DNA of 64,000 nucleotides, from contig CAWIRC010000001.1 of NCBI GenBank assembly GCA_963838495.1, positions 186,001-250,000 on the forward strand, given 5' to 3'. Positions 25,010 through 34,458 of the stretch are shown one piece after another; positions within the stretch are counted from its first letter, which is position 1; every line of letters starts with the position of its first letter. This DNA is from JBEKIK01 sp963838495 (lineage in GTDB: Bacteria > Planctomycetota > Planctomycetia > Pirellulales > Thermoguttaceae). The notes under the pieces are model-generated. The model did no database searches. It was not told the DNA's origin and was given only the letters and a program-made list of their open reading frames with translations. Both the position numbers and the translations under genes were made by a program.

Positions 25010-27673
25010 TTACTGCGGTTTTTTCTTTGTGCTCGGCTTTTTTTTCTTCTGGGACTGGTCAGGCGAGGTTTGAGAAGCGGAGGGTTGAGTTTCTTCTTTT
25101 ATCTCGACCGGTTGCACGACTGGCGCTTGAGTGGTGAACAGCTCGACCTTGTTGAATTTGCCGTAGACAATAAAAACCCTGTAGTGGATTTTGGCTTTAT
25201 TGTTCAATGCTTGGTACAAGCCGTTTAAATCTTGGAGGAATTGGATTGCCTTTTTCATCTGATCGAGGTTTTTACCGGCCTCCATTTTTCTGGGGCTGCC
25301 TTCCCTGGCTTTATCGAACGCGGCTTGTATGACGGGCAACTTCTTGTTAATGTCATTGAGAGTTGACAGGGCCTCCTTGGACCTGAAGGTTTTTAGTTGT
25401 AGCCCGGGAATTTCGTAAAGGGGACTGGCTTTAAGCTCGAGTTTTTGGCCTGTTATCTCCGCGCTAATCCGCACTTTGAAATTTTCCAAGCTCTGATCGG
25501 TAAAAACCAGCATAATTTCATTTTCACCTTCGGTTTTTACTTCCAGAATGTCGCTGGGTTGCAGGGCATTAGGAGGAAAGACCTCATCCCGATCGGTTAT
25601 CTGCACGCGGACATTGCCCGCTTCCGACAGGGTGCCCAAGGGCAGATTCACTTTGGCCACTCCATTATCAAGGTCCAATACCAGGGGATCGACCTGCTTG
25701 GGATGGCTTAATTGCACAAATTGCTGCTGACCTTGAGTGAAAGCCAATATCCCGCAGTTCTTCAAGGCGTCGGCAAGGGCCGAAGTCGCATTAGCGGTCC
25801 AATTAAATAGTAGATTTCCCCCAATGAGTCTGAATTGGGCAATTTCGATGTGTTGCGGATCGCCGTTGTCTTGAGAGGAAGTTTCCAGATAAATCTGCCA
25901 AAGCGACGAGCGCTGGGTATGAGTCATGATAAAGGAATCGGCCGCTTTTACTGCCTTGTCGCCGCCGATAAGCAACAGTTGCAGAGCTGCGCCCGGGCTT
26001 AAGAGCACCTTGCCCAGGACCGCCTGCTTTACAGATGCGTTTTCCGGCGATTCGGATTTGGAAATTTCAGGCAAATCCACGCTGGTAGCCAATTCCTTGA
26101 AAGGTTCGGTCACGGACGGCTCAGTATCCGGTTTTGGCGGCTGCGGCTGCGTGTTGGACTGAATCACCGGTTCAGGTTCTGGGGATTGTTTTTTTTCTAC
26201 CTCGACGGGGGGTGGAGGGATTTTCTCTTTAGGTTGGCCTGCTTCTTCGCCGCCATTTTTAATTATTTCGGGCGTTTGTGTTATGTCCGGCGGTTTAGTT
26301 TGCTGACCATTTTCCCCCGGTTTCGCGCCCGCCCCGGCGCCTGCACCAGGCCCCTGGGCTATTGTACCTGCGTTATTACCAAAAAACACAATTAAAGCTA
26401 CGGCCAGCAACACGACAATGGCGGCCGAGATGCCCACTGTTGCAATCGTCCGCTGCGGAGTGCTTAGGAAGGGGCGGAGCGCGGGCGGGAGCTTATCGGC
26501 CTTTGTCGGCGGCTTCCTGGAGACCAGCGGTGTTGTTGCCGAGACTCCTATCCCTTTACGGAATAGCTCGCTTAGGTCGGTTCCCAACAAATCGGGGCTG
26601 GGCAATTCGTCGGTGGATTCGGCCTTTTTCAATTGCAGCACGCGCTGCACGCGCTTTTCTCCGGGCCGCCAGGCCGCCAGCACCTGGCTCAATTCGTCAG
26701 CGGTCTGGTAACGGTTGTCAGGCCGTTTAGCCATCATTTTTTTGCAGATATCAATGAGACTTTGCGGTACGTCCGAGCGCTCGGAAGCGATGGATTGCGG
26801 CTCCTGGTTCTGATGTTTGAGGATCCGCTCGGGCAGGGTGCCTTCGGGGAAAGGCGGATGGCCGGTAAGCAAGAAATACAGCGTGCAGCCTAGGGAATAA
26901 ATGTCGGCGCGGTGGTTGAAATCGGCGGTGTGCAGGGCCTGTTCAGGGGCCATGAAATCGACCGAGCCCAGGATTCGTTCGTCTTGTTCGCTTGTGTTGC
27001 CGTTTACATGTTTCTGGCCGGTCAGGCGGGCAAGGCCCATGTCCAGGATTTTCACCACGCCCTGAGGGTTGACGATTAGATTTGAGGGTTTAATGTCGCA
27101 ATGCACCATGTTTCGAGCATGGGCGTGGGCCAGGCCGTCGGCCGCCTGCCGGACATAGTCTACGGCGCTGGCACAATCCAAGGGTCCTTCGGCTTCGACC
27201 AGGCGTTTCAGATCCAGCCCGTCAACGTATTCCATGACCAGGTAATATTGATCGCCCTCGTTATCGACGCTGTAGGCTTGGACCACGTTTGGATGATCCA
27301 GAGAGGCGATGGTTCGGGCCTCGGCCAGGAAGCGTTCCAAGCCGGCGGGATCTTTGCCTATATGGCGGGGAATGATTTTTATGGCCACGCGGCGGTTCAT
27401 CATCACGTGTTCGCCCAGGTACACGCTGCCCATGCCTCCCCGACCCAGAAGCTCGAGCAGCTTGTATTTGCCCACCGTGCATTTGCTGCGGCCGGCCAAT
27501 AATTGCCCGGCCTGCCAGCGGGTGAGCGTGCCTTTGCGGACCAGGGTTTTAGCCAAATCGGCGGGATCGATTGCCTCTTGGGCCAGACGCTGGATTTCGG
27601 CAAACTCCTCGGGTTTTAGAAGCTTGCTGCGTTCGAGAACTGCCAGGAATTCATCCATTGAGCCAAGAGCCAT
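25010..27673 (-). CDS. Hanks-type serine/threonine protein kinase with C-terminal extracytoplasmic region
   Basis: 887 residues. The kinase domain is about 67-330: glycine loop GRGGMG (77-82), Lys99, catalytic H191-C-D193-I-K195-x2-N198, and metal-binding D211-M-G (DFG replaced by DMG), APE as MAPEQ. HRD is HCD, still compatible with activity. A transmembrane helix follows at about 410-435 (TVGISAAIVVLLAVALIVFF), then a long Pro/Gln/Glu-rich linker and a C-terminal beta-rich extracellular-type region ending in Lys-rich sequence. The N-terminus (7-60) has a helical segment common to planctomycete kinases. A sensor kinase is inferred. Confidence 0.93.
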   Translation of the reverse strand: MALGSMDEFLAVLERSKLLKPEEFAEIQRLAQEAIDPADLAKTLVRKGTLTRWQAGQLLAGRSKCTVGKYKLLELLGRGGMGSVYLGEHVMMNRRVAIKIIPRHIGKDPAGLERFLAEARTIASLDHPNVVQAYSVDNEGDQYYLVMEYVDGLDLKRLVEAEGPLDCASAVDYVRQAADGLAHAHARNMVHCDIKPSNLIVNPQGVVKILDMGLARLTGQKHVNGNTSEQDERILGSVDFMAPEQALHTADFNHRADIYSLGCTLYFLLTGHPPFPEGTLPERILKHQNQEPQSIASERSDVPQSLIDICKKMMAKRPDNRYQTADELSQVLAAWRPGEKRVQRVLQLKKAESTDELPSPDLLGTDLSELFRKGIGVSATTPLVSRKPPTKADKLPPALRPFLSTPQRTIATVGISAAIVVLLAVALIVFFGNNAGTIAQGPGAGAGAGAKPGENGQQTKPPDITQTPEIIKNGGEEAGQPKEKIPPPPVEVEKKQSPEPEPVIQSNTQPQPPKPDTEPSVTEPFKELATSVDLPEISKSESPENASVKQAVLGKVLLSPGAALQLLLIGGDKAVKAADSFIMTHTQRSSLWQIYLETSSQDNGDPQHIEIAQFRLIGGNLLFNWTANATSALADALKNCGILAFTQGQQQFVQLSHPKQVDPLVLDLDNGVAKVNLPLGTLSEAGNVRVQITDRDEVFPPNALQPSDILEVKTEGENEIMLVFTDQSLENFKVRISAEITGQKLELKASPLYEIPGLQLKTFRSKEALSTLNDINKKLPVIQAAFDKAREGSPRKMEAGKNLDQMKKAIQFLQDLNGLYQALNNKAKIHYRVFIVYGKFNKVELFTTQAPVVQPVEIKEETQPSASQTSPDQSQKKKKPSTKKKPQ

Positions 27674-27784
27674 GTTTGAAAAGACCTTTACGGCTTGGCC
27701 ATTCCATCAAATCATTATCAATAATGTCACATCTGGCATTATTTAACAACTTACAGTCTACCAATATTTTTTAAAAAAGGCAAT

Positions 27785-28846
27785 CTAGGGGGTAAAATCC
27801 ACCGCCGGATCGATATCTTCCACAAACCGGGCCAGCAGGTCCGCCGCCCGGTCTATGTCGTCGAGGGAAATCATCTCCACCGGGCTGTGCATGTAGCGGT
27901 TGGGGATGCTTACCAGGCCGGTAGCCACGCCGGAGCGGTTGATTTGAATGGCATTGGCGTCGGTGCCGGTGGCCTTGCCCGAGGCGGCCAATTGATAAGG
28001 GATTTTGTGATCATCAGCGGCCTGGATCAAGCGCTGGACTACCTTGGGATTCATGTTAGGGCCGCGATGAATTACCGGGCCTTTGCCCAGGCGGACGTCG
28101 CCTTCCTCCTTTTTTTCGATTGTCGGGCAGTCGGTGGCATGGGTCACGTCCACGGCTACACCTATTTGGGGATCTATACCGAAAGCGCTAGTCCTGGCCC
28201 CCCGCAGCCCGAGTTCTTCCTGCACGGTGGAAACCGCGTACAACCCGCACTTGATCTTTTTCCGTTTGCCGGCTCTGCGCAGGGCCTCGATCACCACCCA
28301 GCAGCCGGCCTTGTCATCCATAGCCGGCGATACGGCAAAGTCATTCTGCAATTGATGAAAGGCCAGTTGCACGGTCACCGCGTCGCCGATGCGCACGAGT
28401 TTGGCCGCCTCATCCTTGCCGGCTGCACCTATATCCAGCCAAAGATCCTTCATTTTCGGCACTTGCTTGCGCTCTTCTTCGGTAAGTAAATGAATGGGTT
28501 TGCGGGCAATAACCCCGGGTATCGGGCCGCCTTCGCTCCATACGGTCATGCGCTGGCCTATGAGAACCTCGGGATCCCAACTGCCGATGGGTTGGAGATA
28601 AAGGAAGCCCTCGTCGTCGATGTGTTGCACGATCAGCCCGATCTGGTCGCAGTGCCCGGCCAGCATCACCCGCAGCGAAGATTCGGGATTTTTCACCACG
28701 ATGAGATTGCCGTGGACGTCGGCCCGCACCTCGTCGGCAAAATCGGCCGCGTAATTGCGGACGATCTCCTGCAAGTGGCTTTCATAACCCGAAGGGCTGG
28801 GCGTTTCCAAGAGTTTTTTGAAGAATTCAAGCGCGGCAGATTCCAC
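27785..28846 (-). CDS. M42-family aminopeptidase/endoglucanase-like
   Basis: 353 residues, the normal length for the family. Metal- and active-site blocks are seen: LAGHCDQIGLIV, AMDDKAGCWV, VSTVQEELGLRGA and DVTHATD. Members are dinuclear metal aminopeptidases that form large tetrahedral assemblies; some were earlier annotated as cellulase M. Cytoplasmic. The start gives MESAALEFFKKLLETPSPSGYE, a typical M42 N-terminus. No operon partner. Confidence 0.9.
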   Translation of the reverse strand: MESAALEFFKKLLETPSPSGYESHLQEIVRNYAADFADEVRADVHGNLIVVKNPESSLRVMLAGHCDQIGLIVQHIDDEGFLYLQPIGSWDPEVLIGQRMTVWSEGGPIPGVIARKPIHLLTEEERKQVPKMKDLWLDIGAAGKDEAAKLVRIGDAVTVQLAFHQLQNDFAVSPAMDDKAGCWVVIEALRRAGKRKKIKCGLYAVSTVQEELGLRGARTSAFGIDPQIGVAVDVTHATDCPTIEKKEEGDVRLGKGPVIHRGPNMNPKVVQRLIQAADDHKIPYQLAASGKATGTDANAIQINRSGVATGLVSIPNRYMHSPVEMISLDDIDRAADLLARFVEDIDPAVDFTP

Positions 28847-29154
28847 GGCTGGATCCTCGCATCTGAAATTTACTAGAGTTTTATGATGGCAATGTGATAA
28901 GTATGCCGATTACCGAACTTTCTGCAAGATGCAAGTCAAAAGGCTTGTTGTGCATGATTTTGCAGAAAATCACAAGAGCATCTTGACTTTACAACTAATC
29001 TTTCACGATAATTTCTTCCCTTGTCTGGCGGCTTTCCCCCCGGAATAACGTTGAAGCACGCGAATTGCAACGTTACTCTACGCGACCAAAAAAGGGCAAA
29101 CTGCACACTGTGCTAGCACTCTGTTTAGTGGGCAAACAACAAGGATGAGCATAA

Positions 29155-30243
29155 ATGAAAACTCACCATGTCGCAGCAAGCATCTTTTTAGTGGGTGTAA
29201 TTTTCCTCGGTAATTACCCTGCTCGGGCTGATAATGTCTATTTCGGCGGTATGACAACAAGCCAATCACTGCCGTACGGCGCCGGCAATGCCGACTCGCC
29301 CCAGTTGATCCGTGGTCCATCGTCTGATGACGTTAATTCGCGGCCTGCGGCCAACTCGGTGATATACCCGCCCACTTCTTATCCGCCTGCAACGTGTCCG
29401 CCGGCATCGAATCAGCCTGCGATATATCCGCCGGGAACATATCCTCCTGCACCGGCCGGGCAGCAGTACCCGAGTTTGTCCAACCCAGCCAATGCCGATT
29501 GTGCTCCGCCCGACGTTGTCATGCCCGCGCTGGGCAACAGGCTGATCGAATCGACCTGGTATACGCGGGTGGATTATTTTAATTGGAACGAACAAATGGC
29601 AGGCATGACGCCTGTCAACGAATATGGAACGTTGATTACACTGGGATACATGCGGCGGGTAGGAATAGAACGATTCCACGCGGCAGTATTTGGGGCCACC
29701 ATGCGATATGTAGGCAGCAGCGAGTATAAAGGTGACGACGGCAATTACTACGAAGAGCCTTTGACCTCGGCCACGGGATATCTGGGCATACTGGCCGAAT
29801 ACGATCTACATATCGAACCCGATTGTTGTCCGAATCTCAGCTTTTTCGCGGGAGTTGGCACGCGGTTTTGGATCAGGGATCTCAAGGATGGTATAACCGA
29901 CTATGGGAATCCGTCTTACGGATATGAGGAGTTCTGGTGGACGTTTTATCCGTACATCGGCTTGGAAAAAAAGCGGTTGCTCAGCGATGGATGGGAGTTT
30001 TACTACGCCGGCCGCATCGGCTGCACGGCAATGACATATCAGTATGAAACCTGGGGTGGCGTGCCCTTGTATCCCAAGGCCGGCTTGACCGGCCAGTTGG
30101 AACTCGGGCTGCGCGGGCGATGCCTCTTCATATCGGCATTCACCGAGGTTTTTTCCTGGGGACGATCTGACGTTGTGGAGGGCTATTTGCAGCCCGATTC
30201 CCGGCTCTTTACCCTCGGCCTGAAAACAGGATTTTGCTTCTGA
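29155..30243 (+). CDS. Secreted outer-membrane-type protein with Pro-rich linker
   Basis: 362 residues. Signal peptide MKTHHVAASIFLVGVIFLGNYPARA, a Pro/Tyr/Thr-rich linker with YPPxxYPPA repeats (about 75-115), and a C-terminal region with alternating hydrophobic strands and a final aromatic (TLGLKTGFCF), as in beta-barrel outer-membrane proteins. Aromatic belt residues are frequent. I do not recognise a named family. The gene is flanked by minus-strand genes and has its own start after a 300-bp upstream region. Confidence 0.65.
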   Translation: MKTHHVAASIFLVGVIFLGNYPARADNVYFGGMTTSQSLPYGAGNADSPQLIRGPSSDDVNSRPAANSVIYPPTSYPPATCPPASNQPAIYPPGTYPPAPAGQQYPSLSNPANADCAPPDVVMPALGNRLIESTWYTRVDYFNWNEQMAGMTPVNEYGTLITLGYMRRVGIERFHAAVFGATMRYVGSSEYKGDDGNYYEEPLTSATGYLGILAEYDLHIEPDCCPNLSFFAGVGTRFWIRDLKDGITDYGNPSYGYEEFWWTFYPYIGLEKKRLLSDGWEFYYAGRIGCTAMTYQYETWGGVPLYPKAGLTGQLELGLRGRCLFISAFTEVFSWGRSDVVEGYLQPDSRLFTLGLKTGFCF

Positions 30244-30396
30244 TGCCCCCAATCGTGAATCACAACGCTTGGGAAACAATTAGGGAGAAATGAATAAAGT
30301 CCCTGATCCGCAATACGGGGACTTTGTAGAACAATCTGCAATAAAATACGGGCGGAAATGCCCGGGGCATAATAGGGATCTTATGAAAACTCGGCG

Positions 30397-31491
30397 TTAC
30401 TGGCTGAAATACGATGTGTCGATAGTGTGGGCTCTTCCATCGGAACCAATGCCGCCGTCCATACGGTTTGAAAGCAGTTCGTGAGTCCAATTATCTATCT
30501 CGTAATTGAGGCCCCGTACCGCGCCGTCGCAAAACGACATGTTGAAAGTCGAGGGGTGTGCGCTGCCGAAATAGGGATTTTGAGACGGCCCTCCTAACCG
30601 AGGGTGATCTCGTAAAGGTAATACGTTGCCCCATCTATTCGTGTCATAGTCATAACCGGAGAATAAAGCGCTGTCGTTGCCATAATCCCCTACCGAATTA
30701 TAATAGTTTTCAGTGAATACCATTTTTTCGCCAATTAAATAGGTATGGGCGGAGCCATCGGGGATGTCTTTAATCTTGACCTTACTGATCTGAAAGCACA
30801 CCCCGTTCATAAAATGAGAATTGGTGGGTTGGCGAGTTCGCTGGTCCAAGTTGGGTGAATTTACATCCGGCCAATTAAATTTGCTGGTATCGACCTGAGT
30901 CGCGTCTGGACCAGCGGGCGGCATTCCTTCTGAGGTAACCGCGTTATTCCTAGAGCCTGCATTTGCTGCATAGTCGCATCCGCCGCCTTGGTCATTTACT
31001 CCGGCAGTTAATCCCCCCGCATTTGTTGGGCGGTCACGTAATATGTACAATACCGGCGGCCGCCTGGTAGGACAATATAATTCAGATATCACTGTTTGCG
31101 TCATTCTTTGCAAAATATTTTGTTTTGTGGTACCAGGAGATAAACCCATAGCCATGTCATGGAGCGACCTTTGTTCGAGCCAAGGAAGGATATTGAATAT
31201 CCAACTGCCCGGCTGCTTGATGCCGTACCCGCAATTGGGATCGCCGCACCATTGCCAGGTCCAGCCTCCAGTGGGATAGAATTTTTGTGCATTTTCATGG
31301 TTGATGCAGGCCGTGGCAATTTGCTTGAGATGATTCCTGCATTCCATGCGCCTGGCCGACTCGCGGGCGGCCTGGATGGCGGGCAATAAAAGGGCGATTA
31401 AAATGCCGATGATGGCAATAACCACCAACAATTCCACTAGCGTAAATCCGCGGTTCCTGCGGATATCTTTATTGGTAACATGCGTTTTCAT
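30397..31491 (-). CDS. DUF1559 protein with prepilin-type N-terminal signal
   Basis: 364 residues. The type IV pilin-like signal RGFTLVELLVVIAIIGILIALLLPAIQAARESARRMEC is at residues 14-50, so a prepilin peptidase cut after Gly is expected. The DUF1559 body follows: NHLKQIATACINHENAQKFYPTGGW, later FGSAHPSTFNMSFCDGAVRGLNYEID. This family is a hallmark of Planctomycetota and is often present in dozens of copies. Probable pseudopilin-like surface protein; precise role unknown. Confidence 0.95.
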   Translation of the reverse strand: MKTHVTNKDIRRNRGFTLVELLVVIAIIGILIALLLPAIQAARESARRMECRNHLKQIATACINHENAQKFYPTGGWTWQWCGDPNCGYGIKQPGSWIFNILPWLEQRSLHDMAMGLSPGTTKQNILQRMTQTVISELYCPTRRPPVLYILRDRPTNAGGLTAGVNDQGGGCDYAANAGSRNNAVTSEGMPPAGPDATQVDTSKFNWPDVNSPNLDQRTRQPTNSHFMNGVCFQISKVKIKDIPDGSAHTYLIGEKMVFTENYYNSVGDYGNDSALFSGYDYDTNRWGNVLPLRDHPRLGGPSQNPYFGSAHPSTFNMSFCDGAVRGLNYEIDNWTHELLSNRMDGGIGSDGRAHTIDTSYFSQ

Positions 31492-31771
31492 ATTCCCTAT
31501 TCTATCCTGAGAGAGTGCTAAAAAAGTTATGTTTTATGTATGGTATCCTAAACCTTGATTATAACATTTTATTTAAATTTTAGTCTACCCCCACATTTTC
31601 AAAATTGTCTTATAAAATGATACGTTAACATGTAAAATAAGAACTTCATGCCATAAATTGGCGTAAGCATGTTTATTTTTGACCTGGTTTGAAAGGTTCG
31701 TCCGCGGTACTCCGGCTACATATCGACCGTCTGCTCCATGGCATGTCATCTCTATTCCCGATTCTACATTC

Positions 31772-32968
31772 CTATTTTACCCCAAAGCATAGCAGATCGC
31801 CTTGGGTGGTGCCGATCACGAGCCGCCCGGCGGCGACGGACGGGGAGGCTAGGATCGCCCCGCCTGCTTCGTAATCCCAAATCAATTGGCCGGTTTTGAT
31901 GTCCAAGGCGTACAAGCGGCCGTCGGCGGAACCCACGAAAATCCGCCGGCCGACAACCACCGGTGAACTGTTGACGCGACCCTTTGTAGTGAAAGTCCAT
32001 AATGGCCCGCCGGTTTTGGTATCCAAGGCATGCACGAGCTTGTCTCGCGAGCCGAATATCACTGCCTCGGCTGTAACGGCGGGCGAGGAGATGTCTTCTG
32101 AAACGTTTTTGTCGGCCCGGCGGCGCCAGAATATTTTTAATGATTTTGCATCGATGGCGTAACGTTCTCCGCTCTCCGTGCCCAGATAGATTATGCCGCC
32201 TAAAATGGCCGGCGCGGAACCGGTCGGCGAAACGAGCTCCACCTCGTTTATCTGCTTTCCGGTTTTCACATCGAGTACATGCAATTTTTGGTCGCAACCG
32301 CCCACGTAACATCGGTCGTCGAAAAGGGAGCAAAATGAGCGGACTTCGTATCCGGTTTCAAAAGTCCACGCCGGCTTGCCGGTGTCGATGTCAAGACAAT
32401 AAACATTGTAATCGCGGGAACCGAAGATCACACTATTGCCGCAAAAATTAGGGCTGGAATCGATCTCGCCGTCGGTATCGAAATGCCACATTTCTTTGCC
32501 CAAAGCCGCATCGACGCAATAGAACCGTCCGTCGGTATCACCAATAAACGCTCGTCCTTGATACACGCCGGGAGAGGCCTTGAATGTCGAATGGGTGGAA
32601 AAAACCCAGCGTTGATGGCCTGAAGACAGTTCCACGGCATAAAGATTGCCGTCCAGGCCGCCGACGTAGACGATTTCCCCGACGATCACGGCTGTCGACT
32701 CGAATTTGCCTTTAGGCGGAGTAAAACGCCAGACCAGATCCACTTTTTCCGGCAAATCGCTTTTAGCCGCGCCGGTGGCTTGGGCGTCGCCGCGAAACAA
32801 CGGCCAGGCGCCGTTCGATACTGAAGGAGCCGCCGCCGGCAGTGGACTTTTTGAACCCGAGGAATTATCCGGAGTGCCGGATGGAGTGCGGGAGTTGCAG
32901 GAAACCGACAATAATGACGAAGCAAGCAGCGTTAATGCCGCAAAGCGGAATGATATTGGCTTCTTCAT
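31772..32968 (-). CDS. PQQ-binding-like beta-propeller lipoprotein
   Basis: 398 residues. Lipoprotein signal ending in the lipobox LSVSC. Seven to eight repeats of the PQQ/BamB type are visible: VYVGGLDGNLYAVELSSGHQRWVF, AFIGDTDGRFYCVDAALGKEMWHFDTDG, VIFGSRDYNVYCLDIDTGKPAWTFETG and so on, each of about 40 residues. No quinone-binding catalytic residues are evident, so a structural or BamB-like role is more likely than dehydrogenase activity. Anchored in the periplasm. Confidence 0.9.
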   Translation of the reverse strand: MKKPISFRFAALTLLASSLLSVSCNSRTPSGTPDNSSGSKSPLPAAAPSVSNGAWPLFRGDAQATGAAKSDLPEKVDLVWRFTPPKGKFESTAVIVGEIVYVGGLDGNLYAVELSSGHQRWVFSTHSTFKASPGVYQGRAFIGDTDGRFYCVDAALGKEMWHFDTDGEIDSSPNFCGNSVIFGSRDYNVYCLDIDTGKPAWTFETGYEVRSFCSLFDDRCYVGGCDQKLHVLDVKTGKQINEVELVSPTGSAPAILGGIIYLGTESGERYAIDAKSLKIFWRRRADKNVSEDISSPAVTAEAVIFGSRDKLVHALDTKTGGPLWTFTTKGRVNSSPVVVGRRIFVGSADGRLYALDIKTGQLIWDYEAGGAILASPSVAAGRLVIGTTQGDLLCFGVK

Positions 32969-33006
32969 TAGAGGAAAATAATGCCCACGCGAATTCCGGT
33001 GATTCT

Positions 33007-33042
33007 ATATTGGATCAGCAGTCTAACTACTGCTGCAACATG
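33007..33042. repeat. Degenerate CAGCAGT palindrome
   Basis: CAGCAGT and ACTGCTG arms with short loop, between TTGGAT and CAACAT. It resembles the 14141-14173 element with mismatches and sits just upstream of the PQQ-propeller start. Confidence 0.55.
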
Positions 33043-33060
33043 AGGCAATAAACGCCCACA

Positions 33061-33542
33061 TCATGGCGTATTGGGGGCATTGGTCGGATTGGGCATCGCG
33101 CTTAGTTGCGATAGGACTTGCAAGATACTGTTCAGGTGGGCCATGCGCGGGCCAAAACGATCGACAAACTCATTGAGCATGAATTCGCCATCTATAAGCG
33201 ACTCGTAATTGGCGCTGATTTCCTGGGTAAGAGTTTCCAAAAATTCGGTCTGCACCTTGCCCAGGGCCTCGGTGGCCAGCCGGCAATTGCGAGACAGATG
33301 TGGATTGGCCTGTTTCCATTGTCCCAGTTCCAGAGCGCGTTGTTTTCCGGCGCGCTAAGCTGGTTGATCAGTTCCTCGAGCAGTTCGTTTTGCCGATCTT
33401 GTGCGGAGACCAGATCGCGTAAAAGCCTGGTTTGCTCGGCCAGTTCGGCGCGGGCAGCCTGGGGCGCCGGAGGGTAAACGTTGGGCGATACGTCGATTTG
33501 AGTATATAGTGATTGACGTGTGCGTACGGGCTCTTGACTCAT
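33061..33542 (-). CDS. Small coiled-coil protein, frameshifted
   Basis: Start ATG 33542 (MSQEPVRTRQSLYTQIDVSP). A coiled-coil stretch follows (AELAEQTRLLRDLVSAQDRQNELLEELINQL). The frame breaks near 33345; the next frame reads RALELGQWKQANPHLSRNCRLATEALGKVQTEFLETLTQEI and runs to 33061 (NPTNAPNTP). A single missing A in AACAACG restores it. About 160 residues. No family recognised; it is a helical protein of unknown function, on the opposite strand from the helicase partner gene. Confidence 0.65.
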
Positions 33543-33873
33543 AGGTAAGTATCCCCTGAAATCAGACATTCCATTCAAATCCAGTATAACCAGAAATTCA
33601 ATAAAAAGTCGAGTACCCAGATTGGATATTTTGCCGAAAATTTACCAAAATTCACAAATGTAATCGATCATGCCAAATGGTTATAACACTTTGAATTTCT
33701 TATAGTTATGACGTTTTTTTATGCCCCGAAAGGACGATGAAGAATAATTTCCTGCCCTCGGCGTTAAAGTAGTTCTTGATTCGCACCCGATCCCCCTGAA
33801 GGCTACTCCTGCCTTAAAAGTAAAAACTGATGAATGCGGAGATTGGATAAGTTAAATAAAATGGATCGCCGCG

Positions 33874-34458
33874 ATGAGTAACCTGGAAACAAGATCGAAA
33901 GCAACGTCGTCAAACCCGGTATTGGGCTTTTTAACGATAATCGATAATCCCCAGCATGGTTTTTTCGGCGGGTATTTAATCCTGGACCTAATGGGCCGAC
34001 CCCTGGAGTTTCATTGCACCACGCCGATCAAACCCAATCGTGCGCAAGAAATACTGTACGGGCCGACGCTGGAAGCCTTCATTTATGGCGAGCAGATTGG
34101 GAAGACATTGCTCGGGCAGTCTAGCCGCGAACTGATGATGGTCTGCACCGATTGCGAGCCGGCCTTGGCCGTGCACCAATATGTTCCTTGGCCTGTGGTG
34201 TTGGTGCTCCCCCCGGAGCAGTCGCTAACCGTGGAAGGAGAGCAAAAAATCTTCCGCTTCGACCAGGCGCATGGCGGCGGGCCAAACCTGCTGACTTTTC
34301 AGTTGGGTCGCAATCGCCTGGCCTTGCCTGTAAGGGCCGAGGCTCAGCGGCAAGCAATCCAAGAGCAGCATGGCGAGTTGCTCCAGGCGTTCGATCTGGC
34401 CGAGCCTTTCACCCGCATTCGCGAGGCCATCGAAGAGGCACAACAGGCCGTGCGATGA
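33874..34458 (+). CDS. Conserved unknown protein translationally coupled to a SNF2 helicase
   Basis: 194 residues. The N-terminal half is beta-rich: FLTIIDNPQHGFFGGYLILDLMGRPLEFHCTTPIKPNRAQEILYGPTLEAF. No catalytic motif is apparent. The C-terminus (EAQRQAIQEQHGELLQAF...IREAIEEAQQA) is helical. Its stop overlaps the helicase start (ATGA), so the two are almost certainly one unit. I do not recognise the family; a helicase accessory role is inferred from coupling only. Confidence 0.75.
   Translation: MSNLETRSKATSSNPVLGFLTIIDNPQHGFFGGYLILDLMGRPLEFHCTTPIKPNRAQEILYGPTLEAFIYGEQIGKTLLGQSSRELMMVCTDCEPALAVHQYVPWPVVLVLPPEQSLTVEGEQKIFRFDQAHGGGPNLLTFQLGRNRLALPVRAEAQRQAIQEQHGELLQAFDLAEPFTRIREAIEEAQQAVR

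Noticed and set aside
25010..27673. Inactive pseudokinase because of HCD and DMG motifs
   Set aside because: Catalytic Asp193, Lys195, Asn198, Lys99 and Asp211 are present; these substitutions occur in active kinases.
34152..34454. Upstream extension of the helicase by 101 codons
   Set aside because: It overlaps the unknown partner in another frame and is basic and low in structure; ATG 34455 with ATGA overlap is preferred.
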